From contig JAQISU010000070.1 in NCBI GenBank assembly GCA_029339505.1, positions 567,001 through 631,000 of the forward strand: 64,000 nt of DNA, in the 5' to 3' direction. Of this stretch, positions 30,121 to 43,300 are shown in pieces (position 1 is the first letter of the stretch; each line of letters begins with the position of its first letter). The notes under the pieces were generated by a model. It was given only the letters and a program-made list of their open reading frames with translations. It was not told the origin of the DNA and did no database searches. This stretch comes from Unio delphinus (lineage: Eukaryota > Mollusca > Bivalvia > Unionida > Unionidae). The position numbers were made by a program, and so were the translations under genes.

Positions 30121-31472
30121 ATGGCTGATAAATCTTTATTAGAAAAGATGGCAGTTGCTTCGGAAACACAAGCTGCTACTCACCCTGTAAGAGAAACTGA
30201 TCCAAAAGATGACAGTGAACAAAAACTCCATCTTAGTGCAATGAAACCTATGGTAGATGCCCAGCCTAAGAAAAAGGGTACGTTCAAAATCACCAATGTA
30301 ATGAAGAATGATGCAGACGGAGACAGCATGGATGATTTAGACGAAAGTCACACCGAGGTTACCGAAGATGTAAGTTCGGATATCCTCGATATTTCTAGAG
30401 CAACTGATAATGGACAAGATACTCCTTCGGAAGACATTGTCTTCCAGGGTCTTTCAAATGAAATGGATGCCAAAGAGAATAAAGATAAAACTGGTTCTGA
30501 TATGCATTCAAGGTTTCGTGTTGTTAAAATAGAAACTAAAGAACCGTTCTTTAGGGGTAGGTGGCGATGCCATGATTATCTTGACACACAAGTTATGTCA
30601 GAAAGGAGTGATACAAAGTTAGCAGAAGAGGGTAATTCAGGCAGTTCAAGTGCTGCTAGTTCGATACATTATGTACATGGTGTTGATGATCCATCAAAAA
30701 ATCCCTTATTATCAGATACCTGTGGGACTGGGCCAGTTCTAGTTCCTAATGAGACTCAGAATGTAGTTAAGCTTGAGAGCTTCCAGCCTATCCATCCAGC
30801 GCCTGTGTCAATGAATTCTGGCACCTTGGTGGTTCCAGCTTTCTTTCAGGAAAATCCCGCCGTTACTGGGATCAGTTCACAAAGCCAAAAATTTATTCAA
30901 CATTCAAATTCCCAACAGAATATTCCACAGACAACTCCAGTTTTAGCAGACAGTTCACAGAACTTGCAACAAGGACAATTGACACAGAGTAGTCATGTTC
31001 CGCAACAACCTTTATTTATGGCAACCCCTACTCAAATTGGGACTGTGGCTGATCTAGTACCAAACATAGCTGTTGCTTCCATTGGCATACCTTCGATGCC
31101 ATCAATTTATCCTACAATACAATCTACCGGTATGTCCCAGTTGCCGAGTGTTGTGTCATCAGTTTCTGGCACAACAAATATGGCTCATCCACAAGTAGCA
31201 ACCACCAGTACATACCAAACTTTTGTACACCCAGATAATCAAACCTTGCCTGTTTCCCATTCTGGTCATTTAGAACATGTGAATGTTAGTGGACTTATTC
31301 CAACAAGTCAGATCAGTAAAGCCACATTTAGTGACTCTCCAGTATCTACTTTTATGCCATTTACTAATGCAGTCCAAGTATTAGATCGTGATCTCAAAGA
31401 TACTGTTTTACAGAATACACCTTTGTTAACACCCCTAAGTGTTGGAGACAGTACTGAAGAACCAGATGACAG
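30121..31472 (+). CDS. TSC22-domain (bunched-like) gene, long-isoform first coding exon
   Basis: The ATG sits in a good context (aaaaATGg) and opens about 451 codons ending at a gacag/gtaggt splice donor. Two motifs mark the long TSC22 isoforms. Near residue 55 is KKKGTFKITNV. Near residue 140 is SRFRVVKIETKEPFFRGRW. The rest is low-complexity, rich in Ser, Thr, Gln and Pro with an acidic patch at residues 65-95. Long TSC22 proteins are leucine-zipper regulators of growth and osmotic or BMP/TGF-beta signalling that dimerise through a C-terminal TSC box. That box is in a downstream exon not found in this window. Which vertebrate paralogue it matches best cannot be decided. Confidence 0.88.
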
Positions 31473-34163
31473 GTAGGTCAAGCAATGCATACATAAATTA
31501 ATTTCTGGATGGTGAGTGTGAAAATGTAATAAGCATAGTTTTTTCATGTATATAATATCTGTCCAACTTTAAATTGTAGACTCAAAATTAATCGCTAATA
31601 GTGTACTGCCAAGATGACTAGACTGACCATTCCATGTGCTTTAAATGAAGGATATAGTGAAAATGGCAGAGATAGACTGATATACAGTTAAACCAATATG
31701 GATATTATAGGCCAATACAATAACTGGCTATCATTCTTAACTTTTTCAGTTCAATAAGACATTTCAGAATTACAGCAAATGTTAGACTTGTAAAAGTCAT
31801 GTTCAGTAAATGGAATTGTTGAATGAAATGGTTGTTTTCCATGTGAATCAGCCAGTCACACAGTAGAGGCAGTTAAGACTATCAACTATGTTTAGCTACA
31901 TAAAATTGCCTTAGTTTTCCCTTTGTCTGCAACTAATGGTGCTGCTTGTTTGTTCACCCATATGCTTGCAGAACTCTACAAGGGAGTTAGTCCAACAATG
32001 TAAGTCACCTTCCCAGATATTTGTGTCTTTTAGGTAGCCATCTTACAACCTAAATAAAGGCACTGTATAGCTTGTTCCAAGATCAACTAATATTAGAACA
32101 AGAATTCAAAATGTCTGGAATATCTCACCCACTTGGGATCACATATCAACATTTCCCTACAAACTGAAGTCATTTTTGACTGTCTGAACTTTGATGACTG
32201 TTACTAATAAATTCAAATTCTCACATTCAAATATATATTTTTAAGTTCCATTAACCTCAATTTCAGCTCTCTGGAATGCGATGGAAGCGGGGAATGTAAA
32301 ATATGGATTACGTTGAAGTGTTTCTTTAACTAAATGAATTTTAAAAATGCAGAATTCAAAAATGTGTTTTTATATCTTTGCTTTGATCCTTTTAACTGAT
32401 TTGAACTTTACTGGCTTCCATTACATTCTGACCAAGTGAAATCTTGGTTGATGGAACTTGAAAACACTTCATTTGCTTCCAGTAAAATAAATTCCTTGTG
32501 GCAAACTAGTTTTAATTAGTGTAAAATGCATAGAAAAAAGTATACTTACCAATACTTTGCTTGTTATACTCTTGCACTGTATATTTTCTTTCATGCAGTT
32601 TATTTTTCTGCTTTGGATGTAGCAAGAACTAGAGAAATAATTCGCTGTGGATGAAGTTATCTTGTTTTAAAAAATTCAGAATGCTATTCATTTAGTTATA
32701 TTTAAAACAAGTGTTGTATGTTCTTCATATTCCTAAACTCTTGGATTAAAGTTTTTTTTAGATAAAACTTTAAAATTTTTAAACTTAAGTATAAATAAGA
32801 TTTTGTAACTTCATTGTTTTTGCTGACATGAAAAATGCTAATAGTAAATACACAAGTTAAATCCAAGCCATGCAGTTTGAAAACAACATGTATTGAAGTT
32901 GTGTCTTGCAAATATACAGTATATATTCACTTATATGTCAAGTCAAACTGCAAATACCAAATATCCTGAATTGCACTAGCATAATGCAGATCTGGTCTGT
33001 ATTTTTTGTTCTACTGATGCATTATACAATGGTAGATCTGGGTCTTTGCAATTGTGCTCATCTTATAAGTAAGTATAGATGAAATTTACAAATGTTGGAC
33101 ATGAAAAGTAGAATTTTTATGCTTCAAATGGGCTCACACTCCGCATAAATATCAATCTTGTTTTGTTGCTGAATCATAGATTTTTACCATTTTACGGCAA
33201 GGACAGAATTTCATAGGATGCTTGAAAGTGATTGCATTTGTAGCTTGGCTTCAGATATTTTCAATAAAAATTCATATTAATCTCTCGTTTTATTGTTAAC
33301 ATTGTTGCCACTTCAGAGACTGTGTTTCTGGTCTAGTTTTAATCACCCCAAGAATATTTGTTTTATTATATACTCATTTTTTACTACGTTAACTTTACAT
33401 TTTCAAAATCATTACGTATTTTGCATTACACATGTCTAAAATAGTATACTGTATTAAGATATGTAAACAAAATCACTTTTTACATGTTTTAGCTTTAGTT
33501 TATTTGATTGGCTTGTGGATGAACTAAAGAAGCTGTGCCATCTGTTTGAAAGTAGAGATGATAAAGTGGACAATGTAGATGAGTTTAGTGAGTCACTAAT
33601 GGAAGTTTAAAATAAGCAGGCATGGGAGATGCAGTATTGATAATAACATTTAGATCATTTAAACAGTTATTTATGAGAAATGTTTGAAACTTTTCGGAAA
33701 TGTAATGGTTAAGATTTAAGAATCTGAAATAGCACAGAAAAGCATGCCAAGGACTATCACACATTTATCAGAGATGTACCATTTTAAAGTACTAAGTTAG
33801 AGATTTAATAAATGGATCAGAAGGTTTTGAAAGGAAATTAAGCCTCAGAGCCAAGATGACAAAGAATTCTTTTATGCACCAGCTAAATGATCTGTCACAC
33901 ACGAGATGCATTGCATTTTTCCATGTTGACATTTTTAAATACATTGTTTGGGATTTGGGCTAGCGATGGATGCAGGTCATAGCATAGCTGGGGTCCCTAC
34001 AAAAAACATGCAAGTGATGAGGCATAAACAGGTCTTTTGCTGCTAATAATGACAAAAATATACTTACATTTCCTCAAGATGTACTTTCTTAGTTCTGTAA
34101 ATCAAAATTACATGAGCTATGTCATGAGTTCTAAAACTTTGTTACACTCTGACATTATACTGT
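31473..34163. other. Probable first intron of the TSC22-like gene
   Basis: It starts with a consensus donor (gtaggt). It is AT-rich with no TSC box in any frame. One exon-like stretch is listed separately. The words gatctgggtct and tgcaattg near 33040 recur in related form near 44590 and 44970, marking a dispersed low-copy repeat. Confidence 0.55.
33493..33610 (+). CDS. Candidate alternative last coding exon of the TSC22-like gene
   Basis: After an acceptor-like tacatgttttag, a frame in the right phase for the upstream exon (which ends with two bases of a codon) runs 38 codons to TAA. It contains FDWLVDELKKLCHLFES and a charged tail. It would give a short C-terminus without the leucine zipper. 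Phase agreement alone has a one-in-three chance, so this is only a candidate. Confidence 0.25.
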
Positions 34164-36748
34164 AATTTTGATAGGGTTGTTAATATCGGTTTTCTGGCAA
34201 ACCGATTATTGATTGTAGCAATCCGATTTTAAATTGATTATCGGTTTTTATTGGCCTTCATAAAAATATAATCTTATAATGCAAGTTACTGTATGCATTA
34301 ATGTACATACGCGCAAGTTGACGCAACAGTGTCAACGCCGATTAATATATTTTCTACTTAGAGATTTAAATAATAATAATTTATACTGTATGTTTATAAA
34401 AAAAATTTATTAACTATTAAACAGCACAAATAAAACATAAATTTATGAGTTGCGATCTTGCTGGCAATAAAAAACAGGAAACAGGAATAAAGTCAATAAT
34501 CAAACCATAGATAAAAATTGTCCATAGATTTAAAAAAAGTATGTCAAACTAGTAGATCCAAATTAGTTTACATATCGAACAAGTCCTGGTTTTTATTTTT
34601 TTTTAAAAACTAACGACTATGCATATTCTGGAAGGAGCCAGTTGCGTTGATCGCTTATCAAACGTCCAGTGGCTGAAAATAATCTCTCTGATTGTACCGA
34701 CGTCGCCGGAATACACAAGAATTTCCTGGCAAGATTGGCTGTTTTCGGAAACAGTTTCTCATTACGTTTCCACCACTCCAGTACTGTTTCCGTTGAAGTT
34801 GTCGTCCATGGCAATTTGATATAATGTTCAAAGTCACAGTCATTCAATGCCTGCTGTGATGCACTGTCACCCAGCATAAACATAACTGATGCATGATTTG
34901 GTCGAGATCATTTTGTTGGCGGTTCAGAGCTGGTTGCATCACCACTAGTCGAAGGCTGTTCAAGGTCAGCTGGCATCTGAGTAGATGGCGGACATTATCA
35001 TACGCCAGTTTCTTGAAGTTGTCATCAAATCCGGGAAGATGTTTGTACATTGGATCGAGGATTGATGCAACGACGCATTCATTTGTTGCCGTTTCGTCGC
35101 TTTCCATGCCAAACCGTTGTGAAATATTCTTAGCAAAGTTAGTCTTGAATTCTCCCAAAGTCTTAGAATCTTCTTCTTTTAGGATTAGATGATTCTTGAT
35201 GAGACCCCATAACATTGGAAAAATACAAGTGGCTGAAGGTTGGCGGCTGACAAGACGGAGGTCATGATCTGCAACGCCTTCAAGGCCAGGAGTAGTTCGC
35301 TAATCAGTTGCCAATGTTCCTCCTTCATATCCAGTGTTTTGGCATTGTTCATTTTTGTCACGCTTCTGTCACTAAGAACCGCCACAACAAGCCATCTGAG
35401 CTGTGAGAGCCTTTCAAACATGTCAAAGACGCTGTTCCAGCGGGTCTTGCAGTACTGAATCAGTTTGAGTGGTGTCTTGTCTTTGTCCATGGACACCTGT
35501 CGTTTCATAAGCTCACCCTCCGCCATTGGGCTATGTGAGAAATGTGCAACTAAACGTGATGCAGCGGATACACACTTGGAAATTTGATGATTCGTGATGG
35601 CATGGTTGCCCATTGCATGATTAATGCAAAGTTGCAATTTATGTGCCACACAATGAACATCCAACCATCCATTCACGCTACCGACATCTTTAACATTGGA
35701 AGCACCTTCATGGACACATGCAACAACTTTACCTTTTATAGCCCATTCTTCAGCCACAGTTCCCAGATGTTCAGCGATGATGGTTTGCGTGTGGCGGTCA
35801 TTCATTGGAATTGTTGCAAGAATGGGCGTCTTCATAGTCCAGTATGGATCAATGTAGCTGGCAGTGAAGCTCGGGTATGCTTCGTTGGTTACACTGGTCC
35901 ATGTGTCAGTGGTAACTGCAATATCCTTGACATTTTCTTCTAGATGTGTCAGCATTTTTGCCATTAGCGTCTTCTTCATTTTAGTCATTCGTGACATCAT
36001 CATCTGACGCCATGGAGGACGATATTGTGGCTCCACCAAAGCCATCAAATCACAGAAGGAATTGGATTCAACAATTGAAATTGGTAGCATGTTTTCAGCG
36101 ACAAACTTAGCTACAGCAGCAGTAACTTTTTCTTGATGACCATAAGGACAGTTTCTTTGTGTTCCAATAAATGTTGTTAATCGCGGCTGAACATTTGAAG
36201 GAGTCGCAAATCCGGGATGTTTGCTGCGCAAATGTGCATGCAATCCAGTAGTAGTACCACCGCTCCGACTTATTTGTTGTGAATATAGTTTACAGCGAGC
36301 CATGCTTGATGAAATTTTTTCAATGTTTTCCCATACATTAGATTTATTTATATGACCAGCCATATTTGTAAACTTGAAAAGACACAACCAGCAGAGACCA
36401 GTCCTCAACAACAGAGACTAGCTATTAACAGTCTATTGTTGTCAATTTCGGACATCAAAGAACTTAGCGACCTGTCAGCCGACTAACTATTGACATCCTT
36501 CAACAATAAATATATTCATTTACAAACACGCTGCATGGAGCGCTCACAAATTTTAAACAAGCACACCTTGTCTGCTGGCCATATTGTATTAAAATGTAAA
36601 CACTAAACAAATGCATGAATTTTGTTCTGTCATTTTTTAAAATTTTCACTAAAAAAACGGTAAAAAATATTGAATTCAATTATCATTTTGTAAAAACAAA
36701 AACCGATAATCGGATTTCCGATTTTTGTTTAACAACCCTAAATTTTGA
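34164..36748 (-). mobile_element. hAT transposon with 8-bp target-site duplications
   Basis: The element (34172-36740) starts tagggttgttaa and ends ttaacaacccta, a terminal inverted repeat. It is flanked on both sides by the same 8 bases, aattttga (34164-34171 and 36741-36748). Subterminal regions carry repeated accgattat/ataatcggttt words. The 8-bp duplication and the BED-type transposase inside identify the hAT superfamily. Exact ends and target duplications show that the insertion has not been disturbed since it landed. Confidence 0.93.
34617..36363 (-). pseudogene. hAT transposase with BED zinc finger, frameshifted
   Basis: The ATG (MAGHINKSNVW) opens a BED-type finger: NVWENIEK, SGGTTTGLHAHL and RSKHPGF are clear, but one Cys of the CxxC is lost (ARCKLYS). 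The catalytic region follows with AVTTDTWTS and HCVAHKLQLCINHA, as in ZBED-like transposases. The C-terminal dimerisation region (FLCIPATSVQSERLFSATGRL) lies in another frame. Frame changes near 35200 and 34860 break the product. It would cut and paste the element; this copy is inactive. Confidence 0.9.
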
Positions 36749-37944
36749 CGACATTTCAAAGTCCAATAACATTCTCCTTACTGCACTCAAAACATTTATA
36801 TCGTCTTCTTAATAAAATAATTGAAAGAATTCATTTTTCCCCCATTATGATTCCAAACATTCAATGACAGAACAGAAATACACATTCATCTGAGTAAAGT
36901 CATGTCCCTCCCAGCTCTTCCCATATATTTTTTTATAATTAAGGCTTAGACATACATGTAATAAAAAAATGAGTATATAATTAAAAAGTTACTGCATTTG
37001 TTTGGGAAACTGAATTTTAGAATAATACTGCACTCTGAAGATCATGTAAGTAAAGTATATATATATTTTCCCATATAAATGCAGTAACATAAAAATATTT
37101 AGGTTTGATAATGAGCAAGATCTATGCATACTAATTAGGCGATCTTGCATTTGGTTTTACCAACCATGTTATGTCTTTGGAAGCCAAATTTCTGGTTTAT
37201 TCAAAATCAGATTTCACTGTCCTGTGTGAAGATCAAACTGGGGAACTGCTTTGTGGTTAATTTCTTGTGGCCTTTGAAGTACTAAGATCAGTTAGCCAAT
37301 GGAAATGCAGCTTTAACAAATCTGAAAGACAATTCAATCATTTAGAACACATTTATGCATGTAAGCCACCACTGCTCAGTCTCCCAAACATAAGGTTTTA
37401 AGGCTTCTTCTAATTGACTGATGAAATAAGTGATTTTGATAACAACAGTCACCCAAGCGTGACCCCCCCCCCCTGCCCTAAGCATTTGTTGTCATATCTT
37501 CTCCTAGGACACTGGAGACTGGAGATCTGATTTAAATAAGATTGGAATTTGGTTAAACATGAAGCATGGGCTTATAGCATCAAGGTCTTGTATTGGAGTA
37601 AGGTCTTTACATATTAATGATGTACTTTTCAGTCTGATTGGCTGAAATTCTCTAAGCCATATTTGTCATCCGATTTTGATACAACTTAAATCATCAACAA
37701 TTTGGTCAGTTTTTAAAGCTAGATGGATCAATGCATCTTAATGGGGTCATCTTGCATCTGATTGGCTGATCTTGTTATCAGTTTTTTAGACATAGTTGTC
37801 TTCTTTTGCGTTAAATTACTGTCAGTATGTTGACAACTACAGTTATGAATAAGAGATTTTGCATATTATTATTCTTTGTCTTTATATATAATATTTATCA
37901 GGATAATGTAAAATGGATTAGAAATGTTATTTATAAATATACAA
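36749..37944. other. Intronic or intergenic stretch, no gene seen
   Basis: AT-rich sequence with no recognisable repeat family or domain, apart from a short poly-C run near 37460. Confidence 0.45.
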
Positions 37945-38188
37945 AAGCATGTTATGTTATGTATGCCATTTGTATGATACCATTGCATCTCGTTTTAATC
38001 ACTGAAAGCATGTTATGTTATGTATGCCATTTGTATGATACCATTGCATCTCGTTTTAATCACTGAAAGCATGTTATGTTATGTATGCCATTTGTATGAT
38101 ACCATTGCATCTCATTTTAATCACTGTTAACATGTTATGTTATGTATGCCATTTGTATGATACCATTGCATCTCGTTTTAATCACTGA
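37945..38188. repeat. Tandem repeat, 61-bp unit, four copies
   Basis: The unit aaagcatgttatgttatgtatgcc... through ttttaatcactg is repeated four times. Copies are nearly identical; the third has one substitution (ctcattttaa) and the fourth begins ttaacatg. Confidence 0.93.
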
Positions 38189-39590
38189 ATGGTCTATCAC
38201 ATCATCATCAATGAAAGAGATATTGGAGAAGTTTACAGCATGTCATCAGAACCATTGGGGAACTGGTGAGAAGACTGCATATTTATCAGTAGCATTTGTC
38301 TGATTGGGATTAGTCAAATGTTTTTTTAGTTCCAAATTTAATGTAGAAGAATAACATTACACTGGTTAAATAAATTCCTCAAATTTTCCGAACTTTGTAT
38401 CCATAAAAAGTATATGTTGATTGATAAAACAATTAATTAATTAATTATGTCAGTTTGTGTGTAAAATCAGTTGTATGGGGTATATCCTGACTTGGATCAT
38501 AAATTGAGTAATACTGAGATTCTCACCCTATACAGTACACTTTAGTCTTTGCTGTTGTAAGGCAGTCTTAGTTTATCCATTATACTTTAATGGTCATTCA
38601 CTGGTTTGAGCCTCTCTGTCAAGTTCCAGAAAGCAAGAGCTCACCTTGGGTAGGAATAATGTAAGCTGCATGTATGTACAAGTTCTCATTGTATAGAATG
38701 TATTATATTGTTATAGAGTAATTTCAGTACTGTCCAAGCTGTAACACCTTCCCTTTCCCATATCTTGTGAAAGTATTTCTGCTAGTATGCACATGTCAAG
38801 TTTTTTTGGTAATGTTTTTAGTCCAATGTCTAGTCAAGTTTTGGTTGTTGGATTAGAGTCCATACTTCATATGATCAGAAATAACTTGGATAGGTTTTTC
38901 TCTCAATGGTAAACCACCAAAATCCAAAGCAAGCATATTATGCAGTGAAATTCAGTGATGTATATAAACAGTTATTTCAGTAGTTATTGTCCAGTTCAAA
39001 GTGACATGTATATGTATTCTGCTCTTCCAGCAAAGCTGATTTTAAAATCTGTCATGGTGCAATAATGACATCACAAAATGTAGACACCACATCTCATAAA
39101 AGCATATTAAACTGAACAACAAATATATCAACACAGAAATCCACATTTGCAAAATCAAATGTACAAGTACCGAAGCTAGTATTTAGGAACTTTATAGCCA
39201 AAAATAATCTCCCATTTCTAGTTGAAAATCGTTTTTCAGTCTAGACACAAAAAAATATTCCCTACTTAGAAACCATGCAAAAGTTCTCATGCAGTCTCTC
39301 ACTTATGTGGTCTCTGATTACATGTTTGTGTACAATTACCAGATTTCAGGGTCAAAATTCAACAGGTGTAAGATGGGATAACATTCACAATTGATGTATA
39401 TTCATTATATTTTTTATTCATAGTTATTGCCTAAACATTGTAATCATTTCATCTCAAACGTGATTTTGATAAAGATAAATAGCTAATATAATAGGCTGAC
39501 AATTATGTTTGAAGATTATGTGTACATGTAGTTATCGTATGAACTGCAAACATTAACTAAGATAATATTTATGTATCCTAACCATAAGTG
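38189..39590. other. Intronic or intergenic stretch, no gene seen
   Basis: No recognisable coding region. AT-rich single-copy-looking sequence. Confidence 0.4.
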
Positions 39591-40157
39591 TTAACACATT
39601 AACCCCTAGCGATGAGTTAATCGGGCATGAGGTAGTATCCTCATTCCAAGGTCTGTAGCGTCAAGGTCATGCATGATACACTAAAGTGGGTGGTATTATA
39701 GAAAGGTAGACAGATTTAGCTCTACAATGATACCAAATAATTTGGATATTTTAGTTGCACTACAAAATACAGGAAATTACCAAAGTTTGTGGACCAATTT
39801 TGTGTCCAGATTTTAAACTTGGCCTCAGATCTACAGCAGACCAGTCTGAAGCTCACACAGACAGGTGAATCTGTGCAAAATGTAGGATAATGCAAACATT
39901 ATGAATAAAGAGTCTTTTCCATACAAAAATTATGGGTCCGTTATGCATTTTAAAAAATCCAACTTTTCACTTTCTGCTCATGCACAAGCAAACAAACCAA
40001 TGAAAAACAGTATCTTTAGCAGAACTAGCCATTTGGCTAATGGAATATTGCTTGGAAATCAATGTATTAGGATGTATTCAGAAATAGTCCCCAAAATGTG
40101 TTTCCTACTCGCATTTCATACAAAAACAGCAAAAAGCTCTAGGGGTGAATGTGTTAA
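39591..40157. mobile_element. TTAA-flanked piggyBac-type MITE
   Basis: The left end reads ttaacacattaacccctag. The right end, on the opposite strand, reads ttaacacattcacccctag. This is an inverted repeat of about 19 bp that begins with the TTAA target site typical of piggyBac elements. The 567-bp interior has no transposase; its short open frame (39901-40176) has no domain. A related interior occurs at 46.4-46.9 kb. Confidence 0.82.
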
Positions 40158-40248
40158 CGTGATATATATACAGTAACATGAAATGCACTTTAGCAGTTTT
40201 GGTCAGGCTTTGTGTGTTGATGTTGGTTTAGTGTCATTTTTCAGCACA

Positions 40249-40249
40249 A

Positions 40250-40334
<85 letters not shown>
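40249..40334. repeat. (GT)n(AT)n compound microsatellite
   Basis: About 11 gt units pass directly into about 32 ta units. Confidence 0.97.
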
Positions 40335-40337
<3 letters not shown>

Positions 40338-43300
40338 GTTGTGTTGGCATCAGTTAATCTCAAAGACAACAAAAGTCCACTCATGAAAGACATCAAGACA
40401 CTGAGGCCATGCTGGAGTGTCGTCTCCAAGGTATAAAGTGCAGAGTGATGTGGAAAATCAGCTGTTGCATATGCAGCTGATTCCCATTCTCCACATGGCT
40501 GATGGATCTGAGGGAAAAGACAAGCTGATATGTCATGGCAGCAGCGATGTTGCAAGAGTTACCGAGATGACACTAAAAGCAATGCCAAGTCACATTAGGG
40601 ACTCCATTACAATATTTTTTGTTGTGGTTCATTCCATTAGCCTTTCACATTAGAGGGTATAGTCCCAAGGCAGCAAAGGTTTGAAGTCAGAGTTTACCTT
40701 TTCCTAGATGTGTGACCACCCAAGGTTAACGAGCCCCATTTGCCAGAAGGTTCTGTTTTGACTTTGAGAAATTCATTATTTAAAGACAACGCCAAAAATA
40801 CTTAATTCCCTGACCAACAAAAAAGGTAAACCCCAAAAACACAAGACGTAACAGGCTGCACAGTGGTGAACAGATGATGGTTTATTAGCATGTAAGTTTA
40901 AATAAACAGTAAAATACAATTTTTTTTAACACAAACCTTGTACAGTGAAAGTCGAATCTTGAAAACGATGGGCATTATTAAAGATATGGGCAAAGACCCC
41001 ATTCACCCCAGTCATTACATATAAACTCAAAAGACAAATGACAAACCCCTGCTACATTGATAACTTTTCACAAGATTTCTTCGTAGGGTTTCATTTTCAA
41101 AAGATTTCTTCCTTGGGTAAATATGAAGGATTTTAAGGTTTATCAAAAGAGATTAATAAACAATACAAACCATTGAGTTGACTAAATGGATCTTTGATGG
41201 CTCCTTTTTTAAAAAAAAAGCAGTGGTTAATCATAATGGGGATTTACACACATTTGTCACTACAATGGTGGTTAGTGATATGTTCTGTATGTAGTCTGGT
41301 TTATATAAACCAGACTTTAGCAACTGGTAACCAGACTCAACATTTTATTTTCTGTTTGTTTGCTTTAGCACAAAATGTATATGGCTTCAAAGGATTATGT
41401 TGAGGTCAATGTATTTACAAGCATCTGAATTTTTGATGCTGTTATGCATAGCATTGTTGTTTTAGAACGGTTTGCACTTGGTGTGTAGACACTCCAAAAT
41501 GGTCATCATATAGGTATGTAGTCACTCCCGAGTGGTCATAGTTACAACAGGGTAAATACACATTGGTGGTGTTCTTTGTAAAATGGTTATTTATAGCAGT
41601 GTCTGCACATTTTATGCCAGACATTTGTGGTCATTGGTTGCATTCTGAGGGACCATATGTAGAACACCAACCATAATTTTTTAGGCAAATATGTTCCACA
41701 CTATTATAATTGACCACATTACAAAACCTGAAATCAACACCACTGACCTTGATGTAATCCTTTGTAAACATGAATGTAAACCAGACATAATGTACATGTC
41801 ACTAACTGCTATTGTTGTCCATAATGACTGGGATGAATTCAATCTTTGTCTTCATCTATAAAACTTGCAAGTAATATTCATTTCCGGATTTGATTGTTGT
41901 TATTAAAGAGCAGTGATAGTGATAATAATGTCAAAAAAAGGTAGTCTAAATTAGGTATAAAGTTACAGACAGCATGATAGTGTAATGCATGTGTTGTGTG
42001 GAGAATCATATTGACATTAAAACAATATTATCTTGAGCAATTCTGGGAAGCCGTGACAACTTCTGAATTAATCCACATGCAGGAAATAATTTTAACTTCC
42101 TGGTGTTCTCTAGATTTTTATAAGTGTTGCCACAATGCAGGCACTAAAATGGCTTTTTCCATTCTGAAGAAAATTCAGGCTGATTGATTTGATGAGGTGT
42201 GCATATTTGAATATTTAAAAAATAAAAATGTATTTTCTAGAGTTATCTCTATTTCAGAATTTGGATACATACATGTAGGCTGACTTGTAAAATCAATAGG
42301 GTTTCTTTTAGAAATTAATTTTACACATTTTGTTGCTATTGAAGAAAAGAAAACATGTGACTTGTTTGCCATAATATACTCTGTTCATATTATCAAAAAG
42401 CAGCAAGTGTGGAGATGCATCAGATTCAACTACTATATGCAATAATTGTGAATATAAGTCTGGTCTAATTGAGAAAGAAGAGTTGAATAGCAATATCTCA
42501 AAGTTCACTGCAAAGATTTGAGATAAAAATCAATCTGCATTTTTAGTTTCTTTCACAAGTTTACTGATAGGCATCCCATGTAGACATAATTCCTCATGGA
42601 CATGAAAATTGACTGTACACAGATGGAAATATTTTTTAAAGAGACCAAATTACAATTTTCAGCATTTTATGTCTTAAAATACTAATATTGAGTCTAAATG
42701 ATTGACACAAGCCTGTCTAATTCTATAGTGTAAATAATTTTTTACCATTATTTGACATTAGTTTATAGCGTCAAGAAAATGGGTCAGATTTGTTCAGGGA
42801 AGCAAAACTCATTGTAGGATTAAAAACAATTTAGAACATTTGTACAGGTATTTCTATGACTGACAGAATTTGTTTTAGGACTTAAGTCCTGAAAGTTTTA
42901 AGTCCAGAATTGGACTTGGTTTCACCAAGGAAACTAAGGTAATGATATATGCTTGATGAAACTCTTGATTCATAAATACCCAGACATCAAGATAAAGACT
43001 AAAGCCAAGGTAAAAAGTTTGGTTATGGTGGTACTATATTAAGTCACATATTCATTCATTTTTATTTATTTATTGATTAAGTACAGGCTAGATTTGCACA
43101 TCTTGAGTCAGTGTTTGATCAGTATGTGCGATGTGTAGACCAACTAAAGTTGGTGTTTTTCTCTGGGTACTCCAGTTTCCACCACTTAAAATAATACCAT
43201 GTCATTTTCAAGGCCATTCAAGTAGAATAGTTTTGTATGCTCCAAGAAAATAGTAACATGCAGAGCAGAAATACCCTAATCAAATAGTTTTCTGGGCGTA

